Of a stretch of DNA of 5,123 nt, positions 1 to 5,123 are shown piece after piece. Made by a program: the position numbers and the translations under genes. The DNA lies in contig JAKBRR010000162.1 in assembly GCA_021845325.1 (NCBI GenBank), positions 1 through 5,123 on the forward strand. The letters are read 5' to 3'. The DNA comes from Thermoplasmata archaeon. GTDB taxonomy: Archaea; Thermoplasmatota; Thermoplasmata; Thermoplasmatales; Thermoplasmataceae. Positions within the stretch are counted from its first letter, which is position 1; every line of letters begins with the position of its first letter. Below the pieces are notes generated by a model. The model saw only the letters and a list, made by a program, of their open reading frames with translations, was not told the origin of the DNA and did no database searches.

Positions 1-1
1 A

Positions 2-43
2 AAAGCAGAGAAGAAAGAAGCTACTCAGGAAACTAAAGAATAG
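2..43 (+). CDS. C-terminal tail of a truncated upstream gene (partial)
   Basis: Reading from base 2 gives KAEKKEATQETKE and then a TAG stop at 41-43. This lysine/glutamate-rich string resembles the charged, disordered C-terminal tail of many archaeal proteins. The other two forward frames give less protein-like text. The gene body lies outside the window, so the function cannot be named. The insertion-sequence remnant begins about 25 bases downstream, so the IS appears to have landed just behind this gene rather than inside it. A weak 6-bp hairpin (43-48 with 54-59) follows the stop, but no T-run follows it. Thirteen codons is too short to be sure of coding. Confidence 0.35.
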   Translation, partial: KAEKKEATQETKE

Positions 44-68
44 TAGGTAGTAAACCTACATAACCTAT

Positions 69-96
69 TCGGATCTCTTTAATCCTTTGGGGGTAA
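69..96 (+). repeat. Left terminal inverted repeat of the ISL3 remnant
   Basis: Bases 69-96 match the reverse complement of 802-829 at 23 of 28 positions without gaps. The best-kept blocks are CTCTTTAA-type sequence (74-82) and GGGTAA (91-96). Identity fades outside base 69. The TATA box of the transposase starts directly inside the repeat. Confidence 0.85.
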
Positions 97-104
97 TTTA
101 TAAA
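97..104 (+). promoter_or_regulatory. TATA box of the IS transposase
   Basis: TTTATAAA lies just inside the left inverted repeat. Its centre is about 23-25 bases ahead of the ATG at 123, the spacing expected of an archaeal leaderless or near-leaderless promoter. It may still fire, but the only product would be a broken frame. Confidence 0.5.
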
Positions 105-122
105 CTTCAATTCATTCACATC

Positions 123-819
123 ATGTAAAATCTGAGGAACTTTTCAGAAAACTTCTAGGCCTTGAGGATCCATGGATCAAATGCAATGAACATGGAAAGA
201 AAACAGTCAATCATCCATGGGAAACAAAAGATCAGGATCTATCAGATCTCAACATACTGGGAATCGATGAATTCTCTGTTGAGAAACATAATGTATATGT
301 GATATTATTTTATGACATAAGGAATAGCAGAGTCATACACATAGAAGAAGGCAAGGAATCAAATGTGTTTGAAAGATTCATAAGAAAACATCCTCTCCTC
401 AATCTGAGATAGTGTTTGATCACTTTCATGTGATCAAGATGATGAATGATACCCTTGACAGAATAAGAAGGAAAGAGTCAAGAGAGAGTGAAATATCCCA
501 TGCATATTATTTCAAGATGGCCATGCAGAGATTATGGGATTTAAACAGTTCAATTGCAGAATCATATTTGAACAAATGGATATTATGAGCATTAAGATCA
601 AGAATGCCAGATATAATCAAACTTGGAAAAACCATAAAGAGACATTTCAATGGCATCCTTGAGATCATAATATCCGGAATAAATTCAGCAGTTGTGGAAG
701 GCTTGAATAACAAGATAAGAACCGCATTCAAGTGTTCCTATGGTTTCAAGGCACATGAATACATAGATGCGATCATATATCACGTGGCAGGAGGATTGAG
801 GTTACCCTCAGAGTGTTAA
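123..819 (+). pseudogene. ISL3-family transposase, internally deleted and frameshifted
   Basis: The remnant encodes parts of a DDE transposase of the ISL3 family. The ATG at 123 is followed at once by TAA. Removing the two bases at 126-127 would restore a family-like start (M-K-S-E-E-L-F). Frame 2 then runs to a TAG at 410-412. It includes a CNEHG zinc-binding remnant (from about 182) and LGIDEFSVEK, whose Asp (266-268) should be the first catalytic residue. Frame 1 takes over near 406 with IVFDHFHVIK and ends at the TAA at 817-819. It includes VEGLNNKIRTAF, with the expected catalytic Glu at 697-699, and GGLRLP near the end. A TGA at 586-588 interrupts it. About 230 residues remain of roughly 400. 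From memory of the family, the missing blocks are the first zinc-finger cysteines, the helix-turn-helix, the segment carrying the second catalytic Asp just before IVFDHFHV, and a stretch after the RRKE helix. The last codons and the stop lie in the right inverted repeat. Confidence 0.88.
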
Positions 820-829
820 AGAGAACCGA
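802..829 (-). repeat. Right terminal inverted repeat of the ISL3 remnant
   Basis: This is the partner of 69-96 (23/28 matches in reverse complement, five scattered mismatches). It overlaps the transposase stop codon at 817-819, so the end of the gene and the end of the element are the same DNA. Confidence 0.85.
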
Positions 830-875
830 GTTCTGCTTATCATCTATCTGTCGGTATGACTATCTAAGAGTACCA

Positions 876-901
876 TTTTTGTAATTTATCTTTCTATTTT
901 T
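876..901 (+). terminator. T-rich stretch downstream of the IS, possible terminator
   Basis: Three T-runs (876-880, 885-887 and 897-901) sit in pyrimidine-rich DNA 57-82 bases after the transposase stop. Archaeal termination commonly uses such T-tracts without a hairpin. It would stop rightward transcripts before they run antisense into the MFS gene. There is no matching T-tract on the other strand just after the MFS stop at 905. Confidence 0.3.
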
Positions 902-904
902 CCC

Positions 905-2116
905 TTATCCAGCCAGTTTAGCAGGAGATGGCTCTCTGTATCTTGTTCCAAGATACAGGAACAGAAATGAGAAAAACATTATTCCAAAGAGAATGTATGA
1001 GATGCTGATTGCCGATCCCAATGAAAGATTTAATGTTAAAACAACACCGGCAGTAATGCTCCCTACAAACTGGCCAGAATATTGAATTGTGTTGTAAACC
1101 CCTATATTGGATGCATAACTGTTTCTTTTAGATATCTTTGAAATCAATGGCACAAATACGGTTTCTGAAATTGAATAACCTATGAAAAAGATGATCAATC
1201 CAATATAGAATAAATTTCTGTTATCCTGAGATATGGGGAGGAAATACAGTAAAGGAATGCTGACTGATATGAAAGTTAGAGATATCAGGGAGAACAGAAC
1301 GGTTTTCCCTCTATCGGCGAATCCTGAGGATAAGAATGCTACAATTCCTCCAATTACCACAGGCCAAAGAAGTAGAAGCCCATAGGTATTTGAACCGTAT
1401 GCACTCGTTCCATATATTGGCAGGTAATAGAACAGTACAACACTGAAAAATGAGAGCTGGAATCCAACCCCTCCAAGAGTAATTGATTTCATATCAATTC
1501 TTCCCACCCTCTTCCTCTCTGCCTTATGCGCAATTTTACCATCAGTTTTCACGACCATAAGTGGAAATATGGAAACTATCCCAAGAATACCTGTAAGGAA
1601 GAAGAGGAAGTCAACCCCGATCTTTGCTGCAATATATGGGCCCAGTACTACAGCCACCATGAAAGAAAAACCAATTGGTATGCCAAGGATAGCCATTGCA
1701 ATGTTCCTTCTATCGGGTGGTACGTTTTCCTGCACCATGCCCATACCAGATGATGTCACGGCCCCTGAACCCGCGATAAGACGGCCAAGAATAAGACCTG
1801 CAATTGAACCTGGATGCCATGAAATGAAACTCCCTATGATAAACGGAATCATTCCTAAAATAATAACTCTTTTTTTACCGAATTTGTCTGCCAGGATACC
1901 CATAGGCGCCTGGAAGATGGCCATTGTAAGTCCATAACTGCCTAGAGCAAGGCCAACAAGAAGGGGGGAATTTGTGAATTCCTTACCGTACAAGGTAAAA
2001 ACCGGAAGTACCAGAAAAATGCCAAAAGCTCTGACAATTTCTATAAAACCCACTGAACCTAACATAAGTTTTTGATTTCTGTCGAATCCAAATCTACTGT
2101 GTCCCTTAGAAGCCAT
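905..2116 (-). CDS. MFS transporter, drug:H+ antiporter-like, 12 TM segments
   Basis: This is a 403-residue integral membrane protein of the major facilitator superfamily. Motif A is clear in the loop between segments 2 and 3 (GILADKFGKKR, residues 73-83). A motif-B-like stretch (GRLIAGSGAV, from 111, with Arg112) and a motif-C-like stretch in segment 5 (GIPIGFSF...LGP, 145-160) point to the proton-driven antiporter branch. A basic central loop (about 190-210) separates two six-helix halves, and the length is normal for the family. The start is taken at ATG 2116, because AGGTG lies five bases upstream. The frame stays open to 2176, but only from a TTG inside the palindrome at 2170-2189, which is unlikely. 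The gene is divergent from an HTH_10 regulator, so local control is likely. The substrate cannot be read from sequence; an efflux role is inference from motif C and the neighbour. Confidence 0.9.
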   Translation of the reverse strand: MASKGHSRFGFDRNQKLMLGSVGFIEIVRAFGIFLVLPVFTLYGKEFTNSPLLVGLALGSYGLTMAIFQAPMGILADKFGKKRVIILGMIPFIIGSFISWHPGSIAGLILGRLIAGSGAVTSSGMGMVQENVPPDRRNIAMAILGIPIGFSFMVAVVLGPYIAAKIGVDFLFFLTGILGIVSIFPLMVVKTDGKIAHKAERKRVGRIDMKSITLGGVGFQLSFFSVVLFYYLPIYGTSAYGSNTYGLLLLWPVVIGGIVAFLSSGFADRGKTVLFSLISLTFISVSIPLLYFLPISQDNRNLFYIGLIIFFIGYSISETVFVPLISKISKRNSYASNIGVYNTIQYSGQFVGSITAGVVLTLNLSLGSAISISYILFGIMFFSFLFLYLGTRYREPSPAKLAG

Positions 2117-2121
2117 ATAAG

Positions 2122-2126
2122 CACCT
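2122..2126 (-). promoter_or_regulatory. Ribosome binding site that fixes the MFS start
   Basis: Read on the minus strand, AGGTG ends five bases before the ATG at 2114-2116. This matches the GGAGGTGA consensus complementary to archaeal 16S rRNA. It supports a start at 2116 and a leader of about 50 bases. Just upstream, TTTAC and GTAAA (minus strand, 2135-2139 and 2126-2130) could form a weak 5-bp stem touching the site. Confidence 0.65.
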
Positions 2127-2169
2127 TTACTTTGGTAAAAACTCTTATGTACAATTTCGGTTAATGTTT

Positions 2170-2189
2170 CTACCAATTATAGTTGGTAG
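2170..2189. promoter_or_regulatory. 20-bp near-perfect palindrome, candidate operator
   Basis: Half-sites CTACCAA (2170-2176) and TTGGTAG (2183-2189) are exact inverted repeats. The six bases between them are symmetric except for one pair, so nine of ten base pairs mirror. The palindrome covers the expected start point of the leftward MFS transcript, directly downstream of its TATA-like box. It is directly upstream of the TATA-like boxes of the rightward regulator gene. A protein bound here would block the MFS promoter and could block or assist the other. The natural candidate is the HTH_10 protein encoded next door, which is inference. No second copy of the full palindrome was found in the window. 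Confidence 0.55.
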
Positions 2190-2190
2190 T

Positions 2191-2210
2191 ACTTAAATAC
2201 GTTTTTAAAT
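2191..2210. promoter_or_regulatory. Overlapping divergent TATA-like boxes
   Basis: Two AT-rich boxes lie between the divergent genes. CTTAAATA (2192-2199; TATTTAAG on the other strand) would place the leftward start near 2170 and the rightward start near 2222. TTTTTAAAT (2202-2210) would place the rightward start at about 2230, exactly at the regulator's ATG. The regulator is therefore probably leaderless or has a leader of under ten bases, consistent with the absence of a Shine-Dalgarno site before 2230. The MFS transcript would carry a leader of roughly 50 bases. Confidence 0.5.
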
Positions 2211-2229
2211 GCTAGTAACATGACATTCA

Positions 2230-2886
2230 ATGCAGAAAATAGTACTGGAATGTCCATTGAGCGAACTTGCAAAACTAGATGGAGAATCACTCTACATACC
2301 AACTGACAGGCTTGAGTCACTGGAAGTACTGCATTTTCTTAAGATTGATGGAAACGAGTTTTCAACGGTTAGCAGAATAAAACTTGTAGATCCGACAGAT
2401 AACATTGAAAGTGTTTTCAGAGGTAATCATATTGATGTGAAGCCGCTGATTGAAGAGGCTCCGGGAACATACATATGCTTTACAAGGGGTGAAAGAAAAT
2501 CGAGAGCGGAGTACATCTTGAAGACAAACGTATACTTTACAGGTCCATATATAATCAAGGATGAAAATGTAACTTTTGGAATATTGGGCGAAACCTCCAG
2601 CTTAAGGGCATTCATAACAGTTTTGGAGAAAAAGATAAAAGGGTTCAAGGTGATTTCTGTGGTAAGCGGAGACAAATTAATTTCGTCGCCTCTTCAAATA
2701 CTTACTCAGAAACAAAAGGAAGTAATAATAAAAGCTTTCCAGTTTGGTTATTATGATATTCCCCGGAAGGTTTCTTCCGCTAAAATTGCTGTAAAACTTG
2801 GCATGAACCAGTCCACCTTCACTGAGCACAGGAGAAAAGCAGAACAAAGGATTATGGAGTGGATAAATTTAAACTATTCCCTGTGA
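2230..2886 (+). CDS. HTH_10 (bacterio-opsin activator-like) transcriptional regulator
   Basis: This is a 218-residue cytoplasmic DNA-binding protein. Its C-terminal domain (about 158-210) starts LTQKQKEVIIKAFQFGYYDIPRK and continues through a second helix pair (SSAKIAVKLGMNQSTFTEHRRKA). That is the typical layout of the HTH_10 domain found in archaeal Bat-like regulators: 'LT.rQ..vl..A...GYf..PR...-...iA..lgis.st..e..R.ae'. Residues 1-150 are a mixed alpha/beta sensor-like region with no motif I can name. It has few cysteines (C9, C83), so a metal or redox site is not evident. There is no ribosome site; the TATA-like box about 24 bases upstream fits a leaderless mRNA. The gene is transcribed away from the MFS gene across a shared control region with a palindrome, the usual arrangement for a local regulator and its transporter. 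It is intact and of normal length. Confidence 0.85.
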   Translation: MQKIVLECPLSELAKLDGESLYIPTDRLESLEVLHFLKIDGNEFSTVSRIKLVDPTDNIESVFRGNHIDVKPLIEEAPGTYICFTRGERKSRAEYILKTNVYFTGPYIIKDENVTFGILGETSSLRAFITVLEKKIKGFKVISVVSGDKLISSPLQILTQKQKEVIIKAFQFGYYDIPRKVSSAKIAVKLGMNQSTFTEHRRKAEQRIMEWINLNYSL

Positions 2887-2906
2887 CACGGTATTCACCT
2901 AAAAAT

Positions 2907-3414
2907 TTAACCAAATCTAAACCGGTCAATTTTATCAACTGCGTTTGCACTTAATTTTAACCGAATTTCAGGATTTACTTCTATGGTTTATCCTCGGATT
3001 CCAACCAGACAATATCATCATAATATTCCATCTCTCTCCTGATCGGACTATTTTCAAATTCAAACATGTCCACTGATTCTTCTTGAAAGTAATCTAAGTT
3101 TTTCAATTACCATGGCTCTTTCTGCGTCTGAAATCATGTTCTAAACTGTGAATCTTGCTGATATGCTATGATAGACTCTGATTATTGTCGTAACACACTC
3201 TTAACTTCCAGCCACGACTTTTCGTTCTGGTCTACATTGATAAACTCAATCCACAGCATGTAAGAGATAAGGCCCATATAGTTTCCATTATCTATGATTC
3301 TTCAATGAAGAAATTTATAAATTTCTCTTAAAGTTCATTTCTTTGTGGCATCTTTACACCCTCCACCCGGCACTGGTAGTTCTTGTCAGAGTTCCTTAAG
3401 AAAGTCACTGTCAT
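2907..3414 (-). pseudogene. Decayed gene of unknown family, about 165 residues, four frame changes and two stops
   Basis: A continuous protein-like reading runs leftward from ATG 3414, which has GGTGA three bases upstream (3418-3422). Segment 1: MTVTFLRNSDKNYQ... to a TAA (3328-3330), then EKFINFFIEES. Near 3292-3301 the frame shifts to IDNGNYMGLISYMLWIEF... (stop at 3182). Near 3190-3200 it shifts to TIIRVYHSISARFTV, TAG (3141-3143), then ISDAERAMVIEK. At an A-run near 3099-3106 it shifts to LDYFQEESVDMFEFENSP...WLESEDKP (stop 2981-2983). Near 2981-2990 it shifts to IEVNPEIRLKLSANAVDKI..., ending at TAA 2907-2909. Each piece has ordinary soluble-protein composition, and each shift joins one segment's end to the next one's start with little or no gap. 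I do not recognise the family. The product would be soluble with a charged C-terminal half. It ends 20 bases from the convergent regulator gene. Chance open stretches could account for any single piece, less easily for the whole chain. Confidence 0.5.
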
Positions 3415-3658
3415 TTCTCACCATTCTATCCCTGATGTTAGGTTCCCTTTCACTGATTTAGATAATGAAATGTTTATTTAGAAGTGTTTCTATGGTGACA
3501 ATCAGACTCTGAATATAAAAACAGGGAGCGCAATAAACAAACTTACGAATCATAAAATTTCTTTCTGTTCCTGTTTGATTCTTATCATGACACTCATCCT
3601 GGACTAATTCTCTTATTCGCCTTACGGAACAAAATCCCAATCACCTCTTTTCACTGTT
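3415..3658. other. Gene-poor stretch, probably decayed DNA
   Basis: No convincing gene is present. On the minus strand, 3458-3640 is open for 60 codons, but only from a TTG placed one base after a GAGGTGA-like site (3641-3647). The reading is cysteine-rich with no recognisable motif. In another minus frame, ATG 3597 gives MSVMIRIKQEQKEIL, a stop, then a hydrophobic run (FVSLFIALPVFIFRV). This is in frame with the start of the pseudogene at 3414 but is broken by five stops. The strong ribosome-site-like sequence and these fragments suggest the remains of a second leftward gene or an upstream part of the first. The evidence is weak. Confidence 0.3.
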
Positions 3659-4216
3659 TCATGAAAAATTTACAGGATATACCTCCTTTGAAAAATAATG
3701 GGCCATAGCTCCAGTGTTATTGCTACCTATTATTAGATAGATATCAGAATTGGTTATTACCACAAGAACAGTCTGATTATTTGTTACTACATGAGCACTT
3801 ACACCATTGTTCGTGGTAAAGAGACCCTCGTTGTAATTGCCAATAGATGTCCCTGAATCTCTGGTACTGAGTGTAATATTTCCAGTGTTTATATTCTCTA
3901 CAAAGGCATATTTTATGTTGCTAGAGGTAAAATTTTGATTGCCTATAAACTGACCACTGATCATAATATAATGATCTCCTATTGTAATGCTATTCTGAGC
4001 ACCTGACCCTGTGGGAGTGATGATTACTGCGGAAAATAATATTATCAGTCCCGCAATCAGCAGTGCCGGAATGGCCCCTTTTTTGATGTCCTTTTTTTTA
4101 AATCTTTTAACCAGGACCAATACTATACCAACAAGGAGAAGTGCTATTCCTAAAAAAATCAATGCGTATCCAATATCTGCGACGATTCCTGGCTGGGAAA
4201 TCTGGTATACTTCCAT
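3659..4216 (-). CDS. Small membrane protein with two TM helices and a PH-like (bPH_5-type) ectodomain
   Basis: This is a 185-residue protein. Helix 1 (about 12-36) and helix 2 (about 47-67) flank a basic loop, KRFKKKDIKK (37-46), that should be cytoplasmic, so the C-terminal 115 residues face outward. That part reads as short beta strands with a pattern like small bacterial PH domains: F-T-S-S-N-I-K at the start, then R119-D-S-G-T-S-I-G-N-Y-N-E-G-L-F, then VLVVITNSDIYLI near the end. The family match is from memory and moderate. Five N-x-S/T sequons (N95, N113, N147, N166, N183) fit an N-glycosylated surface domain. The frame is open back to 4399, but that extension translates AT-rich promoter DNA. 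ATG 4216 is preferred because TATA-like boxes lie 21-38 bases upstream. The adjacent ABC permease gene is on the same strand, but the gap and own promoter suggest separate transcription. The function is unknown. Confidence 0.7.
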   Translation of the reverse strand: MEVYQISQPGIVADIGYALIFLGIALLLVGIVLVLVKRFKKKDIKKGAIPALLIAGLIILFSAVIITPTGSGAQNSITIGDHYIMISGQFIGNQNFTSSNIKYAFVENINTGNITLSTRDSGTSIGNYNEGLFTTNNGVSAHVVTNNQTVLVVITNSDIYLIIGSNNTGAMAHYFSKEVYPVNFS

Positions 4217-4236
4217 AAAACAGTATAACAAACATA

Positions 4237-4254
4237 CATAAATAGTTTTATATC
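4237..4254 (-). promoter_or_regulatory. Promoter of the PH-like membrane protein gene
   Basis: On the minus strand, GATATAAAAC (4245-4254) would start transcription about eight bases before ATG 4216. The closer TATTTATG (4237-4244) would give a leaderless mRNA. No Shine-Dalgarno site precedes 4216. A perfect 12-bp palindrome, TGATATATATCA (4255-4266), lies immediately upstream. It is nearly all A/T, so its meaning is doubtful. The remainder of the 163-base gap (4267-4360) is AT-rich with nothing further that I can identify. Confidence 0.5.
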
Positions 4255-4360
4255 TGATATATATCAAATAGAACATCAATTTAAATTTAAAAACGACGCT
4301 CAAAAAGTCATTAAAGAAAACATAACTAATTTTTGTAAATTGTATAATGATGTCATAAAT

Positions 4361-4368
4361 TAAAAAAT
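4361..4368 (-). terminator. T-tract terminator after the ABC permease
   Basis: On the minus strand a run of six T's (4362-4367) within TAATTTTTTA lies 13-18 bases after the permease stop at 4380. It matches simple archaeal T-tract termination. It would separate the permease transcript from the membrane-protein gene downstream. Confidence 0.4.
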
Positions 4369-4379
4369 TACTGGAAAGA

Positions 4380-5111
4380 TTATGGAAGCATCCTTTCATT
4401 TGACATGAGTCTGATAACCGTCACAGTAAGAACTACAAAGATAATACCAAGAATAATGGAGAAAATCTGGCCTACGAACATAATATTTTCCTGAAACCAT
4501 AAGTACTTGATTACAAGCATAAGGAAAACCATTACTGGAATTATTCCAATAATAGTTCCAATTCCGCCTGGCGCATTAACTCCAGGATATCTCTTTGTTA
4601 AAGATGCCCATGTGAGCATTGAAAGGATTGATATTAGGGTTAAAAAATATGACATGGGAACTGTGAATATGATTACAAATTCAGTAATATCCCACGGGAT
4701 AGATGAGGATCGGATTAAATCTACGCCATAAAATATGGCAAGATTGACGCCGAGTATTAGTGAAGTGATTACTATGGCTGAAATGGAATATGTCATAAAT
4801 ATATCCGAAACCTTAACCGTTTTTGAGGCCAGAAGGTACTCATAAACTCCGTTTGCCCTATCGGAGGAAAACAGGTATGCTGTGCCAGAACTTCCTATTT
4901 GCGAAAATAGTGTAAGCATCATGGGAAAAAGAAATACCAGAAACCCCAAAGATGGGAGTGATGAGGCACTGAAGGACTGAAATGTACTTATATAAAATAA
5001 AAGTGGAATAAGTATACCCATAAAAATGTATATTAGACCATAAACTGTGGAAAATGTTCTTAATATCCCAAATCTTATAAGATACTTAAAGGCGTTGCTG
5101 TTTTCTTTCAT
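4380..5111 (-). CDS. ABC-2-type transporter permease, six TM segments
   Basis: This is a 243-residue inner membrane protein. Six hydrophobic segments are visible at about 24-43, 53-71, 107-129, 142-167, 184-205 and 211-234. Between segments 2 and 3 lies SSDRANGVYEYLLASKTVKVSDIF (82-105). It corresponds to the 'E-x-x-x-G-T-x-E-x-L-L-a-s-P' coupling-helix region that ABC-2 permeases present to their ATPase. The length is typical. ATG 5111 is preceded by GTGA with a seven-base spacer, and the start overlaps a possible TGA (ATGA), so an upstream gene may end at 5108-5110. That gene, outside the window, is most likely the ATPase, but this cannot be seen. The substrate is unknown; related permeases export lipids, peptides, drugs or cofactors. 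A T-tract follows the stop, so this is probably the last gene of its operon. Confidence 0.8.
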   Translation of the reverse strand: MKENSNAFKYLIRFGILRTFSTVYGLIYIFMGILIPLLFYISTFQSFSASSLPSLGFLVFLFPMMLTLFSQIGSSGTAYLFSSDRANGVYEYLLASKTVKVSDIFMTYSISAIVITSLILGVNLAIFYGVDLIRSSSIPWDITEFVIIFTVPMSYFLTLISILSMLTWASLTKRYPGVNAPGGIGTIIGIIPVMVFLMLVIKYLWFQENIMFVGQIFSIILGIIFVVLTVTVIRLMSNERMLP

Positions 5112-5123
5112 AATTTATTCACT

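Larger units (their letters stand above)
69..829 (+). mobile_element. Degenerate ISL3-family insertion sequence
   Basis: The element is bounded by imperfect inverted repeats at 69-96 and 802-829, with a decayed ISL3-type transposase between them. At about 760 bp it is far shorter than the usual 1.2-1.5 kb of the family, because several internal blocks of the transposase are missing. ISL3 elements normally leave 8-bp target duplications. The 8 bases outside each end (61-68 and 830-837) do not match, so the duplication has mutated away or the flanks have rearranged. The element cannot encode a working transposase. It could be moved only by a full-length relative that recognises its ends, and those ends are themselves mismatched. 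Confidence 0.85.

Noticed and set aside
43..59. Hairpin GTAGGT/ACCTAC after the first stop codon
   Set aside because: The stem is only six base pairs with no T-run behind it, so it is not convincing as a terminator.
507..731. 74-codon minus-strand frame across the transposase remnant
   Set aside because: It is antisense to recognisable ISL3 transposase sequence and has no start signals.
61..837. 8-bp target-site duplication around the IS remnant
   Set aside because: The bases outside the two ends (61-68 and 830-837) do not match, nor do they when the boundary is moved in by one base.
1526..1937. Open frames on the plus strand inside the MFS gene
   Set aside because: They are antisense shadows of a gene with clear MFS motifs, and their translations show no recognisable domain.
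2427..2675. Minus-strand frame within the regulator gene
   Set aside because: It is antisense to an intact HTH_10 gene with no independent signals.
3309..3326. Perfect 18-bp palindrome AGAAATTTATAAATTTCT, which looks like a symmetric TATA box
   Set aside because: It lies inside the decayed gene, where it encodes the segment EKFINFF. An AT-only dyad there is more likely a by-product of coding than a promoter.
3458..3640. 60-codon open frame on the minus strand
   Set aside because: It needs a TTG start one base after the ribosome-site-like sequence, is cysteine-rich with no motif, and runs into degraded sequence. Treated as chance or remnant.
2887..3658. CRISPR array, tRNA or other structured RNA in the long gap
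   Set aside because: No regularly spaced repeats, cloverleaf or conserved RNA motif could be found by eye. Most of the gap is explained by the decayed gene.
4011..4241. Plus-strand frame opposite the two-helix membrane protein
   Set aside because: Its text mirrors the hydrophobic helices of the real gene, with no ribosome site or domain.
4507..4731. Plus-strand frame inside the permease gene
   Set aside because: It is the reverse shadow of a six-segment permease.

Overview
The window looks like chromosomal DNA of an acidophilic archaeon of the Thermoplasmatales (Ferroplasma / Cuniculiplasma / Thermoplasma type). The grounds are: AT-rich sequence; archaeal TATA-like boxes about 25 bases ahead of start codons, giving leaderless or nearly leaderless genes; Shine-Dalgarno sites of the GAGGTGA type; a regulator of the bacterio-opsin-activator (HTH_10) class; and an archaeal ISL3-type transposase. 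The order-level placement is inference from these traits.

Layout. Bases 1-43 hold the probable last 13 codons of a gene running off the left edge. Bases 69-829 are a dead ISL3-family insertion sequence with recognisable 28-bp terminal inverted repeats (23 of 28 matching). Its transposase is shortened by several internal deletions, a frame change and an in-frame stop. Bases 905-2116 (minus) encode an intact 12-segment MFS transporter. Bases 2230-2886 (plus) encode a divergent HTH_10 regulator. The 113 bases between them hold two TATA-like boxes and a 20-bp near-perfect palindrome placed like an operator. Bases 2907-3414 (minus) are an otherwise unannotated pseudogene, tail to tail with the regulator: about 165 residues can be followed through four frame changes and two stops. 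Bases 3415-3658 have no convincing gene. Bases 3659-4216 (minus) encode a small two-segment membrane protein with a bacterial-PH-like ectodomain. Bases 4380-5111 (minus) encode a six-segment ABC-2-type permease, probably the last gene of an operon entering from the right.

How the parts relate. The best functional unit is the divergent regulator/MFS pair, which by position is a locally controlled efflux or uptake system of unknown substrate. The permease probably works with an ABC ATPase outside the window. The PH-like membrane protein has its own promoter. The left end and the 2.9-3.6 kb stretch are decaying DNA. I do not see a clear new defence or mobile system. The most useful less obvious items are the decayed gene at 2907-3414, the paired ends of the IS remnant, and the palindrome between the divergent genes. 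Three start codons are also argued here to lie inside the longest open frames (MFS at 2116, membrane protein at 4216) or to have been damaged (transposase at 123).
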